Made by a program: the position numbers and the translations under genes
Notes under the pieces: generated by a model
Database searches by the model: none
What the model saw: only the letters and a program-made list of their open reading frames with translations
What the model was told of the DNA's origin: nothing
Source of the DNA: Agromyces albus
GTDB lineage: Bacteria; Actinomycetota; Actinomycetes; Actinomycetales; Microbacteriaceae
Assembly (NCBI RefSeq): GCF_030815405.1
Contig: NZ_JAUSWX010000001.1
Span: 3,410,001 to 3,474,000 of the forward strand
Reading direction: 5' to 3'
Length of the DNA: 64,000 nt
Shown here: piece after piece, positions 49,368 to 58,734 of the stretch
Layout of the letters: each line of letters begins with the position of its first letter
Position numbering within the stretch: position 1 is the first letter of the stretch

Positions 49368-49945
49368 TGGGACGCCTCATCGTCGAGCAGGTCGTCACCG
49401 CCGACGGCTACGCGTCCGACCTCGAGGGTGGCATCGAGTTCTTCGAGGCGCTCGTGCGGCCCGGCGAGAACGGCGAGGTCGACCTCAACGACGCCGAGCA
49501 GCTCGACTACGTCTCGCAGGCCGACGCGATCCTCTTCGGCGCCACGACCTACCGCATGTTCGCCGACTACTGGCCGGCGGTCGACCCGAAGGTCGAGCAG
49601 GTCGCAGAGCTCATCAACCGGCTGCCGAAGTTCGTGGTCTCGAACACGCTGACGGAAGCGCCGTGGGGCGACGGACGAATCGAGATCCTCCGCGGCGACG
49701 GCGCCGAGGCCGCCGCCGCACTGAAGGAGCGCTTCAAGGCCGTCATCGTGTGGGGAAGCCTCACCCTCGCCGACGCGCTGCTTCGCGCAGGACTCGTCGA
49801 CGAGCTGCACCTGCGCATCGTGCCGGTGCTCCTCGGCGACGGCCGCTCGTTCATCCCGGCCGACGTCGGCGACCGCCGGCTCGAGCTCGACCACGTCGAG
49901 GCGAGGCCGGGCGGCGTCGTCAGCCTCCGCTACGTCGTGCGCTGA
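49367..49945 (+). CDS. Dihydrofolate reductase-family (RibD C-terminal-like) protein
   Basis: 192 residues. LIVEQVVTADGYASD, ILFGATTYRMFADYWP, KFVVSNTLTEAPW, IVWGSLTLADALLRAGLVDE and LRIVPVLLGDGRSF are typical of the DHFR-like RibD C-terminal family. It is likely an NADPH-dependent reductase, but not the folate enzyme itself. The start shares a base with the SRPBCC stop. Its last 16 bp overlap the 3' end of the convergent MFS gene. Confidence 0.9.
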   Translation: MGRLIVEQVVTADGYASDLEGGIEFFEALVRPGENGEVDLNDAEQLDYVSQADAILFGATTYRMFADYWPAVDPKVEQVAELINRLPKFVVSNTLTEAPWGDGRIEILRGDGAEAAAALKERFKAVIVWGSLTLADALLRAGLVDELHLRIVPVLLGDGRSFIPADVGDRRLELDHVEARPGGVVSLRYVVR

Positions 49946-51420
49946 GTCGACGCGGGGTCGGATGCCTCGGGCTCGCCCTCCGGCTCCCCGGCCTCGCCCT
50001 CGACATGCGTCTCGCCCTCCGGCTCCTCGGGCTCAGCGCCCTGGTACTCCGCCGACAGCAGGCGGTAGGAGCGCGTGCCGAACGCGATGAGGGCCATCGC
50101 GACCATGATGAGCCCGGAGAAGAAGAACACGAGCGCGATGCCGCGGGCGTCACCCTCGCCGAGCAGCCATCCCCAGGTCGCTCGCCCGTCGGCGGAGTCC
50201 ATGTAGGGGATGATCCAGAACTGGGCGATGGGGGCGATGAGGAACGCCGTGATCGGCGCGGCCGCCGCCTCGAACGCCTGCGCGAAGCCGAAGACGCGGC
50301 CCTGGCGACGGAACGGCACGACCTTCTGGATGACGGTCTGCTCGGCCGCCTCGACCACCGGGATCAGCGTCATGTAGAGCCAGATGCCGAGCGCGTACAG
50401 CAGCCACCACTCACGGATGGTGAACAGCGCACCGAGCAGCCCCATGATGACGACGACGAGCAGCATCGTGCGGATCGGGTTGCGACCCAGCCCCCATTTC
50501 GCGATCACGAGTCCACCGATGATGAACCCCGTCGCGGTGACGCCGAGCACGACACCCCACGCCTCCACCGGGAAGAGCGTCAGGCCGTACGGGTCCATCA
50601 GTGCGATGTAGACACCGCCGATGAAGTTGTTGAAGGTCGAGAACAGGATGAGGGCGAACAGTCCGGGCGCGGCCCGGATCGCGGAGATGCTGCCCTTCAG
50701 GTCGATCGGCGGCGGCCGCTCGCCATCGGCGACCGGGTGGTCCTCGGGAATGCGAACGAAGAACAGGTGCACGAGCGCGACGAGGGTCGCCGCGATTGCG
50801 ATCGCGAGGGTCCAGCCCATGCCGACGAAGCCGATGGCGAGCCCGCTGAACACGCTCGTGACGATGAACGCGAGCCCCTGAACCGTGCCGACCATGCCGT
50901 TCGCGTTCGCGTGCCGCTCCTCGGGCACGAGCAGGGTGACTGTGGTCGACAGCGCGATGTTGCGCATGTTCTCGACGACCGAGCCGAAGAGGATGATGCC
51001 GGAGAACAGCCAGAACCACGGCCCGCGGAGATCGACGAGCGTGGATTCGGGATGCGCCAGGTACAGGAGCCCGGCCACGATGAACGAGCCGAGGGTGATG
51101 ACGCTCGAGAGCACCATGACCCGGTGCTTGCGGTGGCGGTCGACGATCGTGCCGAAGAGGATCGAGAACACGGCGATGAGGAGCATGTACGCACCGCCGA
51201 TGATGCCGGTCGCGAGCACCGAGCGGGTCTCGAGGTACACCCAGAACGTGAGCGCGAACCAGAGGAAGCTCGTCGTGACGTTCGCGATCATCGTGTTCGC
51301 GAGCACGTGCAGGAACATCCGCATGCCGCCCGGCGGAGGCGACACGGCGGTAGACGACGTGGGGGTCGACGTCGATGTCGACGCTTCCCCCGCCTCGGAT
51401 CCGTTGAATCCGTTGGTCAC
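49930..51420 (-). CDS. MFS transporter
   Basis: 496 residues, about 12 helices. A Ser/Thr/Pro-rich N-terminus precedes TM1. The loop 2-3 motif is FGTIVDRHRKHRVMVLSS and VPEERHANANGMVGTVQGLAF follows, as in the MFS_3-like group linked to enterobactin or drug efflux. The C-terminal tail is strongly acidic (EPEEPEGETHVEGEAGEPEGE). Substrate unknown. Convergent overlap of 16 bp with the reductase gene. Confidence 0.9.
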   Translation of the reverse strand: MTNGFNGSEAGEASTSTSTPTSSTAVSPPPGGMRMFLHVLANTMIANVTTSFLWFALTFWVYLETRSVLATGIIGGAYMLLIAVFSILFGTIVDRHRKHRVMVLSSVITLGSFIVAGLLYLAHPESTLVDLRGPWFWLFSGIILFGSVVENMRNIALSTTVTLLVPEERHANANGMVGTVQGLAFIVTSVFSGLAIGFVGMGWTLAIAIAATLVALVHLFFVRIPEDHPVADGERPPPIDLKGSISAIRAAPGLFALILFSTFNNFIGGVYIALMDPYGLTLFPVEAWGVVLGVTATGFIIGGLVIAKWGLGRNPIRTMLLVVVIMGLLGALFTIREWWLLYALGIWLYMTLIPVVEAAEQTVIQKVVPFRRQGRVFGFAQAFEAAAAPITAFLIAPIAQFWIIPYMDSADGRATWGWLLGEGDARGIALVFFFSGLIMVAMALIAFGTRSYRLLSAEYQGAEPEEPEGETHVEGEAGEPEGEPEASDPASTQRTT

Positions 51421-51562
51421 CGTGCGATCCTAACCAGCGGCAGCGACATCCGGAAGCCCCCTCCGCGTCCGCTGCGCGACGCCGCGCGACGGAGCACGAC
51501 GGAGCACGAGAACCCATCGTGCGGCGGATGCCCCGGCCACGCGGCATCCGTAGCGTGGAGCC

Positions 51563-52024
51563 ATGCTCGAACTCCATGACGTCAGCAAGCGCTACGGCGA
51601 CCGGCCCGCCCTCGATGCGGTGAGCTTCACCGCCGGCGACGGCCGCCTCACGGGATTCGTCGGCGGCAACGGCGCCGGCAAGACCACCGCGATGCGCATC
51701 ATCCTCGGCGTGCTCGCCGCCGACTCGGGCAGCGTCACCCTCGGCGGCATGCCGCTCGGCGAGTCGCTCTCGCTCGGCAACCAGCAGCGCGCGCAGATCG
51801 CGGCGGCGCTCGTGCATCGCCCAGAGGTGCTCGTGCTCGACGAGCCGTTCTCCGGGCTCGACCCGATGGCCGTCGAGACGGTGCAGGGCGTGCTCGCCGA
51901 CGTCGCGGCATCCGGCGCCCCAGTGCTCTTCTCGTCGCACCAGCTCGACATCGTCGAGGCGACGAGCAACTCGCTGCTGAAGACGGGTGCGCGTGTGAAG
52001 CTCGCCGAGGCGCTCCGCGGCTGA
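51563..52024 (+). pseudogene. ABC ATPase remnant with internal deletion
   Basis: 153 codons of an ABC-2 type exporter ATPase. The start is normal (LELHDVSKRYGDRPALDAVS, Walker A GGNGAGKTT), but after GSVTLGGMPLG the frame jumps straight to SLSLGNQQRAQIAAAL, so about 80 residues with the Q-loop and helical subdomain are missing. Walker B VLVLDEPFSGLD and the H-loop SSHQLD remain, then a short unrelated end (SNSLLKTGARVKLAEALRG) replaces the C-terminal 100 or more residues. No permease gene follows. An ATPase of this shape cannot be functional, so a decaying gene is the best call. Confidence 0.8.
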
Positions 52025-52054
52025 GCGGATGCCGGCGGGTGGGAGGATGGTTCG

Positions 52055-53131
52055 GTGACCGAGCAGCTCCATGACACCGCCGTCCGCGGCTTCGCCTCCG
52101 ACAACTACTCCGGGGTGCACCCCGAGGTGCTCGCCGCGATCGCCACGGCGAACGGCGGGCACCAGGTGGCCTATGGCGAAGACGTCTACACCGACCGCCT
52201 GCAAGAGGTGTTCGCGCAGCACTTCGGCGAGGGCGTCGAGGTCTTCCCCGTCTTCAACGGCACGGGCGCGAACGTCACGGGGCTCCAGTCGATGCTGCCC
52301 CGCTGGGGCGCGGTCATCAGCGCGACCACCGCGCACATCAACTCCGACGAGGGCGGGGCGCCCGAGCGCGTCGGCGGCATCAAGCTGCTCACGGTGCCGA
52401 CGCCCGGCGGCAAGCTCACCCCCGAGCTCATCGACCGCGAGGCGTGGGGCTGGGGCGACGAGCACCGCGCGCAGCCGCTCGTCGTGTCGATCACGCAGAC
52501 CACCGAGCTCGGCACGGCCTACACGGCCGATGAGATCCGCACGATCGCCGACCACGCGCACGAGCGCGGCATGAAGCTGCACATGGACGGCGCCCGCGCC
52601 TCGAACGCCGCGGCATCCCTCGGCCTCCCCCTGCGCGCCTTCACGCGCGACGCCGGCGTCGACGTGCTGAGCTTCGGCGGCACCAAGAACGGCGCGCTCG
52701 GCGCCGAGGCGATCGTGGTGCTGAACCCCGAGGCATCCGAGGGCCTGAAGTTCCTGCGCAAGCTCAACATGCAGCTCGCGTCGAAGATGCGGTTCGTCTC
52801 GGCGCAGCTCATCACGCTGCTCGAGGGCGACCTCTGGCTCGAGAGCGCCGGGCACGCGAACGCGATGGCGCGGCGCTTGCGCGACGCGCTCGATGCGGGC
52901 ATCGCCGCCGGCGACCTGCCCGGCCTCGGCTTCACGCAGCAGACCCAGTCGAACGGCGTGTTCGCGACGCTTCCGGCCGGCGTCGCCGACCGGCTTCGCG
53001 AGCGTGGCTTCCGGTTCTACGACTGGGATGCCGCGAAGGGCGAGGTGCGCTGGATGTGCTCGTTCGACACGAGCGAGGCCGACATCGACGCGTTCGTCGC
53101 CGGCATCCGCGAGGAGCTCGCGCGCGCGTAA
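52055..53131 (+). CDS. Threonine aldolase-family (beta-eliminating lyase) enzyme
   Basis: 358 residues, PLP-dependent, fold type I. The Schiff-base lysine is K211 in SFGGTKNGALG. ASDNYSGVHPEVLAAI at the start, YGEDVYTDRLQE, FNGTGANVTGLQS and HMDGARASNAAASL are typical of low-specificity L-threonine aldolases, which split L-threonine or allo-threonine to glycine and acetaldehyde. GTG start at 52055. Stand-alone gene. Confidence 0.92.
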   Translation: MTEQLHDTAVRGFASDNYSGVHPEVLAAIATANGGHQVAYGEDVYTDRLQEVFAQHFGEGVEVFPVFNGTGANVTGLQSMLPRWGAVISATTAHINSDEGGAPERVGGIKLLTVPTPGGKLTPELIDREAWGWGDEHRAQPLVVSITQTTELGTAYTADEIRTIADHAHERGMKLHMDGARASNAAASLGLPLRAFTRDAGVDVLSFGGTKNGALGAEAIVVLNPEASEGLKFLRKLNMQLASKMRFVSAQLITLLEGDLWLESAGHANAMARRLRDALDAGIAAGDLPGLGFTQQTQSNGVFATLPAGVADRLRERGFRFYDWDAAKGEVRWMCSFDTSEADIDAFVAGIREELARA

Positions 53132-53266
53132 GCGGCTTGGGCCCGCGAACGGGCGCCCTCGCCTGAGAATATGCATAATCATGGAATAGCGGATGCCACG
53201 GCACGTTGCATCACGCGGGACGATGGCGCCCCGGCACCCGTTCATCCCCATGAAAGCTGTGATCGC

Positions 53267-53860
53267 ATGACGCTCATCACCGATGTCACCTCCCGCAACG
53301 CCCAGACCGAGGCCCCGCTCATCACCCCGCTCGTCGAGCGCTGGAGCCCGCGCGCCTACGACCCGACCGCCGAGGTCGACCCCGCCGTGATCCGAACGAT
53401 CCTCGAGGCCGCGCGCTGGGCGCCGTCGGCGAACAACACCCAGCCGTGGCGCTTCATCGTCGCGCGTCGCGGCAGTGACGCGTTCACCACGGTGCACGAC
53501 GCGATGGCGGGCTTCAACAAGGCGTGGGCCGACTCGGCCGCCGTGCTCATCGTGAACGTCGCCGAGATCATCGACACCGAGGGCGAGGCACGCCCGTGGG
53601 CCCGCTACGACCTCGGCCAGGCGGTCGCCCACCTCACGGTGCAGGCGCAGCACGAGGGCCTGCACACCCACCAGCTGGGCGGGTTCGACGCCGCGAGGCT
53701 CCACGCCGAGTTCGACCTCGACGCGCGCTTCGAGGTCGTGTCGATCACCGCGATCGGCGTGCTCGGCGACCTCGACACCCTGCCCGACGTACTGCGCGAG
53801 CGCGAGGTCGCGCCGCGCCTGCGCAAGCCGCTCGAGGAGCTCGTGCTCGCCGGCGAGTGA
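53267..53860 (+). CDS. Nitroreductase-family FMN protein
   Basis: 197 residues. RWSPRAYDPTAEVDPAVIRT, EAARWAPSANNTQPWRFIV (FMN phosphate binding) and the C-terminal AIGVLGDLDTLPD are typical nitroreductase features. It uses NAD(P)H to reduce nitro groups, quinones or related compounds as a dimer. The promoter region has an AT-rich TATGCATAAT at about 53170. ATG 53267 is chosen over one at 53171 because the extra residues are not conserved in pattern. Confidence 0.9.
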   Translation: MTLITDVTSRNAQTEAPLITPLVERWSPRAYDPTAEVDPAVIRTILEAARWAPSANNTQPWRFIVARRGSDAFTTVHDAMAGFNKAWADSAAVLIVNVAEIIDTEGEARPWARYDLGQAVAHLTVQAQHEGLHTHQLGGFDAARLHAEFDLDARFEVVSITAIGVLGDLDTLPDVLREREVAPRLRKPLEELVLAGE

Positions 53861-53896
53861 CGGCGGGCGTTTCCGAAGCGCTCGCCGGCAACGCAA

Positions 53897-53924
53897 CGGG
53901 CCGGCCTCCGAAGAGACCGGCCCG
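53897..53924. terminator. Bidirectional terminator between nitroreductase and subtilase genes
   Basis: CGGGCCGG (53897-53904) and CCGGCCCG (53917-53924) form a perfect 8-bp stem with a 12-nt A-rich loop between two convergent genes. Confidence 0.75.
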
Positions 53925-53952
53925 GTCGGTGTGCGTCAGCGGATGCCGCGGA

Positions 53953-55722
53953 TCAGCGTCCGATCGCAGCGAGCGCGTTCACGATGCCGTCGCCGAAGAA
54001 GCCGTTCTTCGTCGGCCCGCCCTCGCAGGTGTGCGTCGTCGTGGCGGTCGCACCGGTCGGCAGGTGCCGCACGTACGTGAAGGCCGCCGGGTCGGGGCAC
54101 GCCGTGTCGACGGCCGTCGAGAGCAGGATCGACTCGGTCTTCGCGGGCGACAGCGTCGTGCCGCCGTGCGCCTTGTCGAACTTGCCGTACTGCCCGACGA
54201 TGAGCGCGGCGACACCCGCAGCGTGCGGAGAGGCCATCGACGTTCCCTGCAGGTACTGGTAGTACGCGCAGGTCTCGCCCGAGGCGTCGCAGTTCTTCAC
54301 CGCCCACGGAACGACGACGTCGCCGTTCTCGTCGATCGCGCCCTCCTCCTCAGCGAGAGCGGCCGGGTAGGCCGCGAGGATGCCGCCGGGGTACTGGCGG
54401 GTGCCCTCGGCGTTGTCGTACACATCACCGCCGGGAGCGGCGACATCAACGTACCCGTTCCCGTAGTCGGAGTAGTAGGCCTTGCGGTCGCTCTGGCCCG
54501 TGCTGCTCACCGTGATCACGCCTTCGCCCTCGCTCGGCATCGAGATGCACGAAGCCGGGTCGAGCAGGTCACGCGTGTACGCGACCTCGCCGGGTTCGCT
54601 CGCGAAGTCGGGGCTCGAGGAATCCGAGATCGCCTTGGTGTAGTCCGTCGCGCCGTTCCCGGCCGCCGATACCAGCGTGACACCGTGATCGCGCGCGTAG
54701 TCGAGGGCGCGCTGCATGGCGGTGATGATCGTCTGCTGTTCGGCCTGGTCTTCAGCTGAGTCGGCCGGGTGCGACGTGCAGTTGAACAGCCACGGGTCGA
54801 CGTAGTAGCTCATGTTCACGACGTCGATGCCGACGTCACCGGCGTAGGTGAGCGCATCGACGGATGCCTGCAGGAAGAAGTAGCCCGAGTCCTGGGCGGC
54901 GCGCAGGTTCACGAGCGTCACGTCGGGCGCGACGCCCGCGATGCCGATGCCATTGATGGGCGAGCCGATCGTGGAGGCGACGTGGGTGCCGTGTCCGTTC
55001 TCATCGACGTCGGCTGCGTCCTCGCACGACTGGTCGGGCTCGTCGGCGCAGGGGCCGTCGACCGGATCACCGTTCGCGTCCACCTCGATGTCGACCGTGA
55101 AGTTGCGGCTCAGTTCAGCGTCGAAGTTCGGGGCGATGTCGGGGTGCGAACCGTCGACGCCCGTGTCGATGATGCCCACGAGCACGCCCTTGGTCTTGTC
55201 GTGTCGGTACGAGCCGTCGACCGTCGCGCCGATCGCCTGCATGTCCCATTGGAGGTCGGCGAGCGGCTCGGCGATCGGCTTCCCCTGCGAGGGGCGCGTC
55301 GCAGGGGCTCCGGTCACGGCAGCTGCCCCAGTCCCGGCGCTGCGGAGGTCGGCCTTCGCTGAATCGAGCTTCTTGCCGGCACCCGCGCCCTTCTGCGCCT
55401 CGGGCACGTCGGCGATGACACGGTTGAGGGCCGTCCCCTCGATCACCGATTGCGCCGCGGCTTGGGCGGCGAAGTCCGAGTCGGTGGTCACGACCGTCGC
55501 GACGCCGACCTCGGTGTTCTCGGCGACGATCGTGCCGCCGGCTGCCTCCACTGCGGCTCGCGTAGCCGACTCAGAGGCGCCCTCGGCGAACAGCACGACA
55601 TACTGCTGCTCACCCGCCACTTCGCTGTCGGCCGAAGTGATCGCACCGGCCGGCGAGGCGACGAGCGCCGTCAAGGCCAGTGCGAGGGTGGATGTCGCGG
55701 CGAGAGATCTCAATCCGGGCAT
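53953..55722 (-). CDS. Secreted subtilisin-like serine protease (S8)
   Basis: 589-residue precursor: signal peptide (about 1-27, ASPAGA), inhibitor-I9-like propeptide (about 38-105, QQYVVLFAEGASESATRAAV), then the S8 domain. The triad is D186 (IIDTGVDGSHPD), H244 (ENGHGTHVAS) and S495 (QGTSMASPHAAG). Cys residues at about 225, 233 and several in the C-terminal half suggest disulfides. No sorting signal or C-terminal anchor is seen, so it is probably released. Nutrient-scavenging protease by inference. Confidence 0.94.
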   Translation of the reverse strand: MPGLRSLAATSTLALALTALVASPAGAITSADSEVAGEQQYVVLFAEGASESATRAAVEAAGGTIVAENTEVGVATVVTTDSDFAAQAAAQSVIEGTALNRVIADVPEAQKGAGAGKKLDSAKADLRSAGTGAAAVTGAPATRPSQGKPIAEPLADLQWDMQAIGATVDGSYRHDKTKGVLVGIIDTGVDGSHPDIAPNFDAELSRNFTVDIEVDANGDPVDGPCADEPDQSCEDAADVDENGHGTHVASTIGSPINGIGIAGVAPDVTLVNLRAAQDSGYFFLQASVDALTYAGDVGIDVVNMSYYVDPWLFNCTSHPADSAEDQAEQQTIITAMQRALDYARDHGVTLVSAAGNGATDYTKAISDSSSPDFASEPGEVAYTRDLLDPASCISMPSEGEGVITVSSTGQSDRKAYYSDYGNGYVDVAAPGGDVYDNAEGTRQYPGGILAAYPAALAEEEGAIDENGDVVVPWAVKNCDASGETCAYYQYLQGTSMASPHAAGVAALIVGQYGKFDKAHGGTTLSPAKTESILLSTAVDTACPDPAAFTYVRHLPTGATATTTHTCEGGPTKNGFFGDGIVNALAAIGR

Positions 55723-55912
55723 ATGCGTCCAATCCGTGAGCGGTCAATGAGCGCGATACTTCCATGCCCCGTGAACGGGGGACAGGAGCGACGCGCGCAT
55801 GAGCCGCCGAATCGGCGTGCTCCGGCGTGACGCGGCAGGAACGTGCGTCGGATGAACGAATCTTGCGCCGCTCGGGTTCGTCGCGTGCGCAACTCCGGAG
55901 CATCCGTTGAAC

Positions 55913-55945
55913 ACACCGCTCGCCCACTCCGCGGGAGCGGCGTGT
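55913..55945 (-). terminator. Imperfect terminator hairpin after the alcohol dehydrogenase gene
   Basis: ACACCGCTC (55913-55921) pairs with GAGCGGCGTGT (55935-55945) with a small bulge. It lies about 30 nt past the minus-strand stop at 55976. Confidence 0.5.
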
Positions 55946-55975
55946 CGCACCGCCATCCGGAGTTGCGCTCGCTGC

Positions 55976-57025
55976 TCAGGGGCGCAGCAGCACCTTGATC
56001 GCCCGGCGCTCGTCCATCGCGGCATACGCCTCGGCGGCCTCGGCGAGCGGCAGCTCGAGGTCGAAGACCCGGCCGGGCTCGATCGCGCCCGAGAGCACGT
56101 CGGGCAGCAGCTCCTCGATGTAGCCGCGCACGGGCGCGACGCCGCCGTTGACGCCCACGTTGCGGTCGAACAGGGTGCGCACGGGCAATTCGGGCCCGCC
56201 GTTCGGCACGCCGACGTAGCCCACCATGCCACCGGGGCGCGTCGAGCGGATCGCCTGGTCCATCGACTCCTTCGTGCCGACGCACTCGAGCACCTGGTTG
56301 GCGCCGATCCCGCCGGTGAGCTCACGCACCCGGGCGACTCCCTCGTCGCCGCGCTCCTCGACGACGTGGGTCGCGCCGAACGCGCGCGCGAGCGCCTGGC
56401 GCTCGGGATGCCGCGACATCGCGATGATCACCGACGCCCCGAGCCGCTTCGCCGCGATGATCGCGCACAGCCCGACGGCGCCATCGCCGACGACGGCGAC
56501 CGTGTCGCCCTCGCCGACGCCGGCCGACACCGCGGCGTGGTGGCCGGTGCCCATCACGTCGCTGAGCGTCAGCAGCCCAGGCACGAGCTCATCGGGGACC
56601 GGTCCGGGCACGACCACGAGGGTGCCGTCGGCGAGCGGCACGCGCACTCGCTCGCCTTGGCCGGCGTCGGCGAAGGCGCCCGTCCGGTCGTTGCCGCCCC
56701 ACCAACCGCCGCCCAGGCACGAGGTGCTCACGCCATTGCGGCAGTTCGCGCACGTGTTGTCGCACACGTAGAAGGGGGCGATCACGAAATCGCCGACGGC
56801 GACGTTCGCGACATCCGGCCCGATCTCCTCGACGACGCCAACGAACTCGTGCCCGATGCGGTGCGGCTCGCGCGTCGGCGTGATGCCGCGGTAGGGCCAG
56901 AGGTCGGAGCCGCAGACACAGGCGGCGACGACCTTGACGATCGCATCGACGCCGGTCGACAGCACGGGGTCGGGCACGGTCTCGACGCGGATGTCACGTT
57001 CGGCGTGAATGAGGGTCGCGAGCAT
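55976..57025 (-). CDS. Zinc-dependent alcohol dehydrogenase (MDR family)
   Basis: 349 residues. Catalytic-zinc ligands in ACVCGSDLWPYRG and RIGHEFVGVVEEIG, structural-zinc Cys group CDNTCANCRNGVSTSC, and the NAD(P) motif VVGDGAVGLCAIIAAKRLGA. The insert GGGWWGGNDRTGAFADAGQ is typical of the actinobacterial subgroup. It oxidises or reduces alcohols or aldehydes with NAD(P). Stand-alone gene with its own terminator. Confidence 0.93.
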   Translation of the reverse strand: MLATLIHAERDIRVETVPDPVLSTGVDAIVKVVAACVCGSDLWPYRGITPTREPHRIGHEFVGVVEEIGPDVANVAVGDFVIAPFYVCDNTCANCRNGVSTSCLGGGWWGGNDRTGAFADAGQGERVRVPLADGTLVVVPGPVPDELVPGLLTLSDVMGTGHHAAVSAGVGEGDTVAVVGDGAVGLCAIIAAKRLGASVIIAMSRHPERQALARAFGATHVVEERGDEGVARVRELTGGIGANQVLECVGTKESMDQAIRSTRPGGMVGYVGVPNGGPELPVRTLFDRNVGVNGGVAPVRGYIEELLPDVLSGAIEPGRVFDLELPLAEAAEAYAAMDERRAIKVLLRP

Positions 57026-57084
57026 GGAATCGAGCCTATTCGAACGAGATGACCGGCTGGTTTCGAGGCCGGCCCGCCGGCGCC

Positions 57085-58644
57085 TCACACGTGGGGCACG
57101 AACGCCTGCCACGCGAGTCGCTTCTCGCGGCGTGGGTCGGCTTCGACGCGGTCCACGCCGTCGAAGACCAGGGTGCGGCGCTCGCCTTCCTCGTATGCGG
57201 GCCATTCAGGGCCCGGTGCGCCGGATGCCGCGAACCGGGTCCAGTGCCGCTGCATCCGGAGCCCGACCTCACGGAACATCCGGCGCCCGCCGAGCAGGGT
57301 GAGCCCCGTGCCGACGACCGTGTCGAACCGCTCGAACAGGGCGAAGAGCTCGAGCCCGTGCGTCGCGTCGAGACCCATGAGTCGAGCGGTCCGGGGTGCT
57401 GCATCGAACCGGTAGAAGAATACGGGCGCGTAGCGGGAGTGCCGTTCGGCGGCCTTCACGGTCGGGAACCAGAACGTGAAGTCGCCGGCGAAGTCGGCGG
57501 CGGGCCTGCGTTCGGGAAGTCCGGGATACAGCCGCTTGATGGCCTTGCGCGACTTCTTCCTCGTGTTCGTGAAGATCGCGCGGATGCGCGGCTTCGTCGT
57601 CGGCAGGATGCTGATGCGCCCCTCGAAGAGTGATCCCTCCCGGTCGTTCGTGCCGATGATGAGTGGTAGGCGGTGCGCGAGGCCGTCGCGGAATGCGTCC
57701 AGTGGGCGGTGCGGGAGGAACTCCCCGTCGATGACGGGCGCGAGGCTGATCGTGCCCGGGTTCTCGTCGGGCGTGCGGATGGTGAGGGCGGTCGTCGCCT
57801 CGGCGAGCACCATCGGGTCGGCCGCGCAGAGCATCGCCGCCGCGGCATCCGTCGACTCGCTCTCGAGGTCGTCGTCGTCGACGATGCCGCTGAGGATGCC
57901 CACGTACTCGCGCGCCCAGGTCGCCGCCGTCTCGGGGAGGTAGACCGCGTTCGCCGGCGAACTCTGGGCGATCGCCCGCGCGAACAGCCCCTCTGCAGAG
58001 GGCACCGTCATGAGCGTCGTGACCGAGTTGGCGCCGGCGGACTCGCCGAGCAGGGTGACGTTGTCGGGGTCGCCGCCGAAGGCGCGGATGTTGCGGCGCA
58101 CCCACTCGAGCGCGGCCACCTGGTCGCGGAGTCCCAGGTTGCATTCGATGGGGCGATCGGCGGTGGAATAGGCACGGAAGTCGAGCCACCCGAGGGCCCC
58201 GAGGCGATAGTTGAGGCTCACGTAGACGACGCCGTGTCGCCGCACGAGGCGTTCGCCCTGGCGCGGATACTCGCCCGAGGAGCCGACGCTGTACGCGCCG
58301 CCGTGGATGAAGACCATCACCGGGCGCCCGCGACCCGGCGCCTCGCCGTCGTCGGGCGCGGTGACGTTCAGGCTCAGGCAGTCCTCGCTGCGCGGCAGGT
58401 GGTCGGCGGCGCCGATGAACTGGCCCTTGCGCTTCTGGGGAGCGACCGGACCGAACACCGAGGCGTCGCGCACGCCGTCCCAGCCGGGCGACGGTCGCGG
58501 TGCGCGGAACCGCAGCTCACCCGCCGGCGCCGCTGCATACGGGATGCCCCGCCACAGGCGCACCCCTCGACGGCGGATGCCGCGCAGTGCGCCCGCGTCG
58601 GTCTCGACCACGAGTTCGCGTGGCGTCCCCTCGCGCAACAGCAT
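57085..58644 (-). CDS. Type B carboxylesterase/lipase
   Basis: 519 residues of the alpha/beta-hydrolase carboxylesterase family. Oxyanion hole in FIHGGAYSVGSSGEY, nucleophile S202 in LLGESAGANSV, acid residue in the central part and His in DATHGLELF. SEDCLSLNVTAP is the second family signature. No signal peptide is seen, so it is probably cytoplasmic. It hydrolyses carboxyl esters; substrate unknown. Follows the same strand as the alcohol dehydrogenase, but with about 60 bp between, so co-transcription is possible. Confidence 0.93.
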   Translation of the reverse strand: MLLREGTPRELVVETDAGALRGIRRRGVRLWRGIPYAAAPAGELRFRAPRPSPGWDGVRDASVFGPVAPQKRKGQFIGAADHLPRSEDCLSLNVTAPDDGEAPGRGRPVMVFIHGGAYSVGSSGEYPRQGERLVRRHGVVYVSLNYRLGALGWLDFRAYSTADRPIECNLGLRDQVAALEWVRRNIRAFGGDPDNVTLLGESAGANSVTTLMTVPSAEGLFARAIAQSSPANAVYLPETAATWAREYVGILSGIVDDDDLESESTDAAAAMLCAADPMVLAEATTALTIRTPDENPGTISLAPVIDGEFLPHRPLDAFRDGLAHRLPLIIGTNDREGSLFEGRISILPTTKPRIRAIFTNTRKKSRKAIKRLYPGLPERRPAADFAGDFTFWFPTVKAAERHSRYAPVFFYRFDAAPRTARLMGLDATHGLELFALFERFDTVVGTGLTLLGGRRMFREVGLRMQRHWTRFAASGAPGPEWPAYEEGERRTLVFDGVDRVEADPRREKRLAWQAFVPHV

Positions 58645-58734
58645 GTCCGCAGCGTAGAGCCGAAAGGTGAACCTCCGGTGTGCGGATGTCGGTGGAGGGC
58701 GTATGACGCTGCACCACCGAGAAGCTGACTCCAG

